Assembly: GCF_014645735.1 (NCBI RefSeq)
Contig: NZ_BMMH01000012.1
Coordinates: 157,931-204,710, forward strand
Source: Nocardia jinanensis
GTDB lineage: Bacteria; Actinomycetota; Actinomycetes; Mycobacteriales; Mycobacteriaceae
Reading direction: 5' to 3'
Length of the DNA: 46,780 bases
Shown here: positions 41,625-46,780 of the stretch, one piece after another
How positions within the stretch are numbered: the first letter of the stretch is position 1
How the letters are laid out: each line of letters starts with the position of its first letter
Made by a program: the position numbers and the translations under genes
Notes under the pieces: model-generated
What the model was told of the DNA's origin: nothing
The model's input: the letters and a program-made list of their open reading frames with translations, nothing else
The model's database searches: none

Positions 41625-42581
41625 TTACCAACCGACATCGCGAAATCGCCCGCCACGCCGGGAGATGACTGCTCGACACGCGGCCGCGTCGCTGGTCGCC
41701 ATGTCGCGATCACCCGGCGCGGCGGCCAGACCGCCGCGCAGCATGGCGCAGGCCCATCGCAGCGGAACGAGTGCGGTGGAGCGGCACTCCTCATCGATAC
41801 GGTCGGCCAGCGCGACCGCCCGGTCCAGTTCCCCGGCGGCACTCGCGGCCGCCGCGACCAGCAACCGCGATTTGATCCGGTGCCGTACCGAGCCCCCCTG
41901 TTCGGCAAGTGCCAGCGCGGCCTCCGCTTCGACCAGCGCCGGCCGCCCGCAACCCTCCGCCAGTGCGGTTTCCGCACGGACCCAGTGCAACCGGACCCGG
42001 GCGCGCAAGCGTTCGGGCCCGCGGGTACCCCGGACACCGGGATCGGCGACTGCTCGCTCGATCAGGGCGGTGCAGCGATCCAGCAGCCGAGTAGCCAGCG
42101 AGGTCCGGCCGACCCCCAGTGCGTCCGCCGCGAGACCGATCAGCGCGTCCGCCGCGGCATCGATCCGGTCGGGCCGGCCGCCGTATCCGCCGGCCGGGGC
42201 CGTCGCGGCCGCTGCCGCGCCCGGATACGCCCGTTCCGGCACTCCCGGGCCGGTGGATATCCCCGGGAGTACCAACGCGGCGGCCCGGCCGTCGTACGTC
42301 GCGGCGCACTCGTGCCAGCCGAGCTGGCGCAGTAGCGACCCCTGCGTCGACGCGGCGAGTGAGAGCAGCACCGGATCGTTGGTCGCGGCGGACAGGCGGC
42401 GTAACTCGGTGCGGGCGGCGGCGTAGTGACCCGCACCACCCAGAGCCACAGCTCGCCACCACATTTCGAGGGGATCCACCGTCTCCGGCAACTCGGCAGC
42501 GGTTCGGCTCGCTCCCGTGCCGAACGCGTCATCGGCGAAAGGAGAGTAGACGGTTGAAAGGCGGGTGACTGGGGCGATCAC
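41625..42581 (-). CDS. Rv3415c-like conserved hypothetical protein
   Basis: 318 residues from GTG. Alanine-rich, all-helical with TPR-like periodicity (WWRAVALGGAGHYAAARTEL, SLAASTQGSLLRQLGW, DALIGLAADALGVGR), no signal or membrane segment. Placed between sigD and whiB3 exactly as Rv3415c in M. tuberculosis. A TACAGT box ends 6 bases ahead of the GTG, so the message is probably leaderless. Function unknown; a regulatory or scaffolding role is only a guess. Confidence 0.75.
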   Translation of the reverse strand: MIAPVTRLSTVYSPFADDAFGTGASRTAAELPETVDPLEMWWRAVALGGAGHYAAARTELRRLSAATNDPVLLSLAASTQGSLLRQLGWHECAATYDGRAAALVLPGISTGPGVPERAYPGAAAAATAPAGGYGGRPDRIDAAADALIGLAADALGVGRTSLATRLLDRCTALIERAVADPGVRGTRGPERLRARVRLHWVRAETALAEGCGRPALVEAEAALALAEQGGSVRHRIKSRLLVAAAASAAGELDRAVALADRIDEECRSTALVPLRWACAMLRGGLAAAPGDRDMATSDAAACRAVISRRGGRFRDVGW

Positions 42582-42587
42582 CGAAGC

Positions 42588-42593
42588 ACTGTA
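42588..42593 (-). promoter_or_regulatory. -10 box (TACAGT) of Rv3415c homologue
   Basis: TACAGT on the minus strand, 6 bases before the GTG start at 42581; no ribosome site present. Confidence 0.45.
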
Positions 42594-43033
42594 CCGACCG
42601 GCGGGGCCGCTGCCGGGCGTACCCGAGGGGCGGCATCACGCCCTCGACGGTTCAGCAATCTTTCAGCATTAATCGAAACGACCCTGTTTCCATCAGGTTA
42701 ATCTCCGGCCATCAATCCATGAGCAACCGCGCATCGAATTCGGGGACGTTTCGCTTAATTAACCTGCAAGCCCCTCGGTGGCCATCTGTAATCGTATCGA
42801 GATCGGGACACCTTAACCCACCTGCGCGATCCATGGTGCGGAATTCGGTCCGGACCGATCGAGAATCCCCGAGCAGGTCGCGCCCACCTGCGAATTCGTC
42901 GACCAGCAGGTACACGGCGACGGGCCCACGAACAGGGCAACCTCACAGTATCACCGGGCGATTAGCGAAAGTAAACAGCCAACGAGGTTAAATTCAGTGC
43001 GCAAAGCCGCCGATAAATCAAAGCGTCAAACTG
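42594..43033. other. AT-richer non-coding region upstream of whiB3
   Basis: About 440 bp with clearly lower GC than the flanks, especially 42650-42780 and 42950-43040. Short ORFs on both strands (42719-42991, 42712-42915) lack ribosome sites and resemble no protein. Probably a regulatory region for whiB3. Confidence 0.5.
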
Positions 43034-43063
43034 TTGACGGAATTTCCTCGGGACCCTTAACGT
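43034..43063 (+). promoter_or_regulatory. Candidate whiB3 promoter
   Basis: TTGACG (43034-43039), 18-base spacer, TAACGT (43058-43063). It would give a 5' leader near 170 bases before the whiB3 ATG, in keeping with the long leaders common to whiB genes. Confidence 0.5.
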
Positions 43064-43240
43064 AACTCATCGCCACGTACGGCGCCGGGCGAAAACGCAA
43101 CGGACGCCGACGGCAGCGGTGCACGACGGCCGACGCATGTGGCCCCGCGCGCTCACACGAACGCCGGGCACCCCAGAGAAGCCGTACCCCATCACTCGCT
43201 CGACAATGCCGACGAGCTCGCGTCAACGAGGAGTTCCCCC

Positions 43241-43534
43241 ATGCCCATGCCCACCCACCTTCCCGGACCGAACGCCGATATCTGGGACTGGCAGATGCGC
43301 GGCTCCTGCCGGGGTGTGGACTCGGCGGTGTTCTTCCATCCCGACGGTGAGCGTGGAAGAGCCCGGGCCGCGCGCGAGCTGCGCGCCAAAGAGATCTGCA
43401 GGTCGTGCCCCGTGCTGATGCAATGCCGTTCGCACGCCCTGAAGGTCAGCGAGCCCTACGGCATCTGGGGCGGGATGTCGGAAACCGAGCGGGAGATGCA
43501 CGCGCGCCGCAATCGCCGCCGGATGGCGGTCTGA
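43241..43534 (+). CDS. whiB3: WhiB-family redox-sensing regulator WhiB3
   Basis: 97 residues; GAGGAG 8 bases before ATG 43241. Four cysteines C23, C53, C56 and C62 in the C-x29-C-x2-C-x5-C arrangement bind a 4Fe-4S cluster; the GIWGG turn (74-78) and a basic C-terminus (ARRNRRRMAV) contact sigma factor and DNA. Start LPGPNADIWDWQ is characteristic of WhiB3, which senses O2/NO and redox state and controls lipid metabolism in mycobacteria. Location next to the Rv3415c homologue and groEL1 agrees with Rv3416. Confidence 0.9.
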   Translation: MPMPTHLPGPNADIWDWQMRGSCRGVDSAVFFHPDGERGRARAARELRAKEICRSCPVLMQCRSHALKVSEPYGIWGGMSETEREMHARRNRRRMAV

Positions 43535-43702
43535 CAGGCACAGGTGGGCCGAGTCCGCCCGCATACAGCGCACGGCCGGAGCGAATGCGGGCGGTACGTG
43601 TGGCGGGCCGGAACCGCGCGCCACGCCCGGCGGGCGCGACACCACGTGTTCTCCGGGGCCACATACGCTCTCGGTTATAGCTTGCGGTTATTGTTATGAC
43701 CG

Positions 43703-44311
43703 ATGACACAGGAGAGTATCGAGCTCTCAGCGCTCTTGCAGCGCTGCGGCCACTCGGATGCCGAGGCTTTCGCCGAACTCTATGACCGGACCCGCACCCG
43801 GGTCTTCGGTCTGGTGTTGCGGGTCCTACAGGATTCCGGGTTCGCCGAGGAGACCACACAAGAGGTCTACCTGCAGACTTGGCGCACAGCGGCAAGTTTC
43901 GATCCGGCGCGCGGATCGGCGGTGACCTGGCTGATGACCCTCGCCCATCGCCGTGCCGTCGACCGGGTACGTGCTGAACAGGCACACACCCAGCGTGAGA
44001 TCGCCTACGGTGCCCGGATACTCGGGCACGAATACGACGAGGTCATCGAAGAGGTCGAGCGCAAGCTCGAGCATCAGGCCGTGGTCGTCGGTCTACGCAC
44101 CCTGACCGAGACCCAGCGCGAGGCGATATCGCTCGCCTATTACGACGGCCGGACCTACGCCGAGGTGGCCCGCCATCTCGATATCGGGCTACCGACCGTC
44201 AAATCCCGCATCAGAGACGGGCTGACCCGGCTCAAGAAGAGTATGGGGGTCCCGGCCTCGCTCGGCGGGCCGATACGAGAACGGGCCGTTCACATTCCAC
44301 AGCGGATGTGA
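43703..44311 (+). CDS. sigK: ECF sigma factor, SigK-like
   Basis: 202 residues. Region 2: AFAELYDRTRTRVFGLVLRVL, EETTQEVYLQTWRTA, WLMTLAHRRAVDRVR; region 4: LTETQREAISLAYYDGRTYAEVA, LPTVKSRIRDGL. Closest remembered relative is mycobacterial SigK (shared QEIYL/ W / TMAHRRAVDRVR pattern), but no anti-sigma gene (rskA) follows, so it is an orphan here and the symbol is provisional. TATTGT 8 bases before the ATG suggests a leaderless message. The last codons run through a terminator stem. Confidence 0.75.
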   Translation: MTQESIELSALLQRCGHSDAEAFAELYDRTRTRVFGLVLRVLQDSGFAEETTQEVYLQTWRTAASFDPARGSAVTWLMTLAHRRAVDRVRAEQAHTQREIAYGARILGHEYDEVIEEVERKLEHQAVVVGLRTLTETQREAISLAYYDGRTYAEVARHLDIGLPTVKSRIRDGLTRLKKSMGVPASLGGPIRERAVHIPQRM

Positions 44312-44322
44312 ACGGCCCGTTC
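44279..44322. terminator. Bidirectional terminator overlapping sigma-factor 3' end
   Basis: Perfect 17-bp stem (44279-44295 with 44306-44322) and 10-base loop. The left arm and loop lie inside the sigma-factor frame, which stops at 44311. It separates that gene from convergent groEL1. Confidence 0.85.
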
Positions 44323-44380
44323 CAGTTCGGCGGCCGGGTCCCGCCGCCAGGACGGCGGGAACCGGTGAACCGGACGGCGA

Positions 44381-45988
44381 TCAGTGGGCGTGACCGTGCC
44401 CGTGGTCGTCTTCGGTTTCGGCCGGCTTCTCCACCACGGCACTTTCGGTGGTGAGCACCATCCGCGCCACCGAGGCCGCGTTGATCACGGCCGACCGGGT
44501 CACCTTGACCGGGTCCACCACGCCGTCGGCGAGCAGATCACCGTAGGTGAGGGTGGCGGCGTTGAAGCCGTCCTTGCCGTCGCCGACCTTGCTGACGACA
44601 ACGGCACCGTCGACGCCGGCGTTGGTGGCGATCCAGTACAGCGGCGCCCGCAGCGCGCCACGCAGTACCTCGGCGCCGATGGCCTCGTCACCGGACAGCC
44701 CGGCGATCAGGCCGTCGAGCTTGGTGCCCGCCTGGACCAGCGCGGTGCCGCCACCCGGGACGATGCCCTCCTCGACAGCGGCCTTGGCAGCGCTGACCGC
44801 GTCCTCGACCCGGTACTTGCGCTCCTTGAGCGCGGTTTCGGTGGCCGCGCCGACCTGGATCACCGCGACACCGCCGGCCAGTTTGGCCAGCCGCTCTTCC
44901 AGCTTCTCCCGGTCCCAGTCGGAATCGGTGGCCTCGATCTCGCGGCGCAGCTGGGCGCTGCGGGCCGCGATATCGTCGCCGCTGCCCCCGCCGTCGATGA
45001 TCGTGGTGGTGTCCTTGGTGACCACCACACGCCGGGCCGAACCCAGCACCTCCAGGCCGGAGTCGCGCAGATTGATGCCGAGATCCGGGTTGACGACCGT
45101 GCCCGCGGTGACCACGGCCAGATCGTCGAGGAATGCCTTGCGGCGATCACCGAAGAACGGTGCCTTGACCGCGACGGCCTTGAGGGTCTTGCGGATCGAG
45201 TTGACGACCAGGGTGGACAGCGCCTCACCCTCGACGTCCTCGGCGATGATCAGCACCGGCTTACCGGATTCGGCGATCTTCTCCAGCAGCGGCAGCAGGT
45301 CCGGCAGCGAACTGATCTTCTCGCGGTGCAGCAGGATCTGGGTATCCTCCAGCACGGCTTCCTGACTGTCACCGTCGGTGATGAAGTACGGCGACAGATA
45401 GCCCTTGTCGAACTGCACACCCTCGGTGACGACGAGCTCGGTCTGCAGGGTCGAGGATTCCTCGACGGTGACCACGCCGTCCTTGCCGACCGTGGTCAGC
45501 GCCTTACCGACCATCTCGCCGATGATCTCGTCCCGCGAGGAGACGGTGGCGACCTGGGCGATGGCCTTTTCACCGCTGACCGGGGTGGCCGCGGCCAGCA
45601 GGGCCTCCGATACCGCGTCGGCGGCCTTGGCCAGGCCCGAGCCGATCGCGATCGGGTTGGCGCCCGCGGCAATGTTCTTCAGTCCGCCGCGCACCAGCGC
45701 CTGGGCCAGCACGGTGGCGGTGGTGGTGCCGTCGCCGGCGACATCGTTGGTCTTGGTCGCGACGCTCTTGACCAGCTGGGCGCCGAGATTCTCGAACGGG
45801 TCCTCGAGATCGATATCACGCGCGATGGTGACACCGTCGTTGGTGACGGTGGGGCCGCCGAACGATTTGGCCAGCACCACATGCCGGCCACGCGGGCCGA
45901 GTGTGACCTTGACCGCATCGGCGAGCTTGTCGACACCGCGTTCCAGCGCCCGGCGAGCCTGCTCGTCGAACTGGATCAGCTTTGCCAT
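44381..45988 (-). CDS. groEL1: Chaperonin GroEL1 with histidine-rich tail
   Basis: 535 residues from ATG 45988 (AGGAG 9 bases ahead). Group I chaperonin motifs: VTLGPRGRHVVLAKSFG, NDGVTIARDI, GDGTTTATVLAQ (ATP site), and GGGTALVQ in the late part. The C-terminus reads EDDHGHGHAH, the His-rich ending of actinobacterial GroEL1 and not the GGM tail of the essential GroEL2. In mycobacteria GroEL1 has a specialised role (mycolate synthesis, biofilm). Second gene of the groES operon; not the only groEL expected in the genome. Confidence 0.92.
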   Translation of the reverse strand: MAKLIQFDEQARRALERGVDKLADAVKVTLGPRGRHVVLAKSFGGPTVTNDGVTIARDIDLEDPFENLGAQLVKSVATKTNDVAGDGTTTATVLAQALVRGGLKNIAAGANPIAIGSGLAKAADAVSEALLAAATPVSGEKAIAQVATVSSRDEIIGEMVGKALTTVGKDGVVTVEESSTLQTELVVTEGVQFDKGYLSPYFITDGDSQEAVLEDTQILLHREKISSLPDLLPLLEKIAESGKPVLIIAEDVEGEALSTLVVNSIRKTLKAVAVKAPFFGDRRKAFLDDLAVVTAGTVVNPDLGINLRDSGLEVLGSARRVVVTKDTTTIIDGGGSGDDIAARSAQLRREIEATDSDWDREKLEERLAKLAGGVAVIQVGAATETALKERKYRVEDAVSAAKAAVEEGIVPGGGTALVQAGTKLDGLIAGLSGDEAIGAEVLRGALRAPLYWIATNAGVDGAVVVSKVGDGKDGFNAATLTYGDLLADGVVDPVKVTRSAVINAASVARMVLTTESAVVEKPAETEDDHGHGHAH

Positions 45989-46039
45989 ATGTCTTCGCTC
46001 CTGTATCTGGTGCGCTTCGAGTTGTGTGGCACAAAGCAC

Positions 46040-46073
46040 TCCGCCCCGGGTCAGAGTTCGACACCGGGGCGGA
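46040..46073 (-). terminator. groES-groEL1 intercistronic hairpin
   Basis: 10-bp GC stem (46040-46049 with 46064-46073) and 14-base loop, 21 bases after the groES stop. May attenuate read-through or mark the processing site known in mycobacterial groES-groEL1 mRNA. Confidence 0.5.
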
Positions 46074-46093
46074 ACGCATGCGCGGCAGTCGAA

Positions 46094-46396
46094 TTACTTG
46101 CCGACGACAGCCAGCACGTCGCGCGCGGACAGGATCAGGTATTCCTCACCCTGGTACTTGATCTCGGTACCGCCGTACTTGCTGTAGATGACGGTGTCGC
46201 CCTCCTGGACATCCAGCGGGATGCGCTTCTCACCTTCGTCGTCCCACCGGCCGGGGCCGACGGCGACAACGGTGCCCTCCTGCGGCTTCTCCTTGGCCGT
46301 ATCGGGAATGACCAGGCCGGAGGCGGTCGTCGTCTCGGCCTCGTTGGCCTGGACGAGGATCTTGTCCTCGAGCGGCTTGATGTTCACGCTCGCCAC
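46094..46396 (-). CDS. groES: Co-chaperonin GroES
   Basis: 100 residues from GTG 46396 with GGAGG 7 bases away. Sequence is typical Cpn10: NIKPLEDKILVQ start, the mobile loop TTTASGLVIPD that binds GroEL, VGPGRWDDEG and SKYGGTEIKYQGEEYLIL. Forms the heptameric lid of GroEL chambers. First gene of the operon, preceded by promoter and CIRCE. Confidence 0.95.
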   Translation of the reverse strand: MASVNIKPLEDKILVQANEAETTTASGLVIPDTAKEKPQEGTVVAVGPGRWDDEGEKRIPLDVQEGDTVIYSKYGGTEIKYQGEEYLILSARDVLAVVGK

Positions 46397-46556
46397 GTTG
46401 AGCCCTCCACTTTCAGGGGATAACGGTCGTCCGGAACTGTTGTCCCGGACCATCGATTCGGTCACGATGCTGACCCTGCGCAAAGCCCCGTCGTCGCGGG
46501 TGCCGGGACCGTCTGCCCAGTAGTCAAGCCTGGCACCGGGCAACAATCGGTGCCGA

Positions 46557-46583
46557 CTAGCACTCTATACATGCGAGTGCCAG
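46557..46583. promoter_or_regulatory. CIRCE operator (HrcA) of groES-groEL1
   Basis: CTAGCACTC-N9-GAGTGCCAG fits the TTAGCACTC-N9-GAGTGCTAA consensus at 15 of 18 arm positions with exact spacer. It overlaps the -10 region, so HrcA binding would block the promoter until heat stress. Confidence 0.9.
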
Positions 46584-46590
46584 CGCTCAA
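46562..46590 (-). promoter_or_regulatory. Candidate groES promoter
   Basis: On the minus strand TTGAGC (46590-46585), 17-base spacer and TAGAGT (46567-46562), the latter inside CIRCE. The leader to the groES start would be about 160 bases. Confidence 0.5.
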
Positions 46591-46725
46591 GGCCGGGCGC
46601 TGCCAATTTTGCGCCGGATCCGATCGAATCGATCTTGCTGTCACCAAGACGCCATCGGCCTTGCTCCCTGGTCGCCGGGTTAGGAGCGCGCCCGCCGGGT
46701 AGACCAAGAGAAAGAGGGCTTCCCA

Positions 46726-46761
46726 ATGAAGATGTCAAGCCCGGGAGATGAGTCCCGGTGA
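46726..46761 (+). CDS. Possible 11-codon leader ORF at window edge
   Basis: ATG at 46726 with AGAGGG about 7 bases ahead encodes MKMSSPGDESR and stops at 46761. The DNA has a short direct repeat, CCCGGGAGATGAG / CCCGGTGATGAG. It could be a leader peptide or the start region of a gene continuing beyond the window, for example the overlapping frame from ATG 46748. Confidence 0.25.
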   Translation: MKMSSPGDESR

Positions 46762-46780
46762 TGAGATCAGGCTGCGGCAG

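Noticed and set aside
42712..42991. Short ORFs on both strands before whiB3
   Set aside because: No ribosome sites and no recognisable protein pattern in an AT-richer regulatory stretch.
44384..46423. 679-codon open frame on the plus strand
   Set aside because: It is antisense to groEL1 and groES, whose products are unmistakable; long antisense frames are common in high-GC DNA.

Overview
The window is high-GC actinobacterial DNA, most likely from Nocardia or a close mycolate-containing relative. Evidence: a guaA / guaB3 / guaB2 / DUF5319 / rsdA / sigD / whiB3 / groEL1 / groES series in the order known from Mycobacterium tuberculosis (Rv3396c to Rv3418c, with gaps), a metB / cbs / GDSL esterase / fadA3 series matching Rv1074c to Rv1079, a mycobacterial-type SOS box, a CIRCE element, and many start codons 6 to 8 bases after a TANNNT box (leaderless genes). 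No tRNA, rRNA, CRISPR array, integrase or transposase was seen.

Layout. 1-9.1 kb: sulfur amino acid genes (metB, cbs) around a channel-like membrane protein, an acyl-CoA dehydrogenase, small proteins of unknown role, a secreted SGNH hydrolase and a thiolase. 9.2-16 kb: accessory block with VapBC, an AlkD-like glycosylase, two tandem XRE/TPR regulators with small divergent ORFs, a ferric-reductase-like flavocytochrome followed by a 29-residue membrane peptide, and a stretch of gene debris. 16.1-21.1 kb: a probable five-gene operon whose first two proteins are diverged paralogues ending in the same GFLTWP tail; one adds a zinc ribbon and two membrane helices. They are followed by a small acidic-tailed membrane protein, an asparagine-synthetase-like protein lacking the usual Cys2, and a cupin-like protein. 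This is the best candidate for an undescribed system.

21.4-33.5 kb: a BI-1 family protein, a PknB-type kinase, the SOS mutasome genes imuA' and imuB, two lipoproteins, an RlmG/RsmC-like methyltransferase, and an envelope-stress-type cluster (LuxR regulator, PspC-domain histidine kinase, divergent PspC/LiaF-like protein and a small membrane protein). 33.5-39.6 kb: guanine nucleotide synthesis. The spaces around these genes carry at least five copies of a hairpin repeat with a conserved CTGTGTT end, plus a 25-bp tandem repeat. 39.2-46.8 kb: DUF5319 protein, SigD with its anti-sigma factor RsdA, an Rv3415c homologue, WhiB3, a SigK-like ECF sigma factor and the CIRCE-controlled groES-groEL1 operon.

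Functional reading: the right half is core chromosome for nucleotide supply, stress-responsive transcription and proteostasis. The region from 9.2 to 21.1 kb is variable cargo. Family names come from recognised motifs and remembered homologues; no database search was run.
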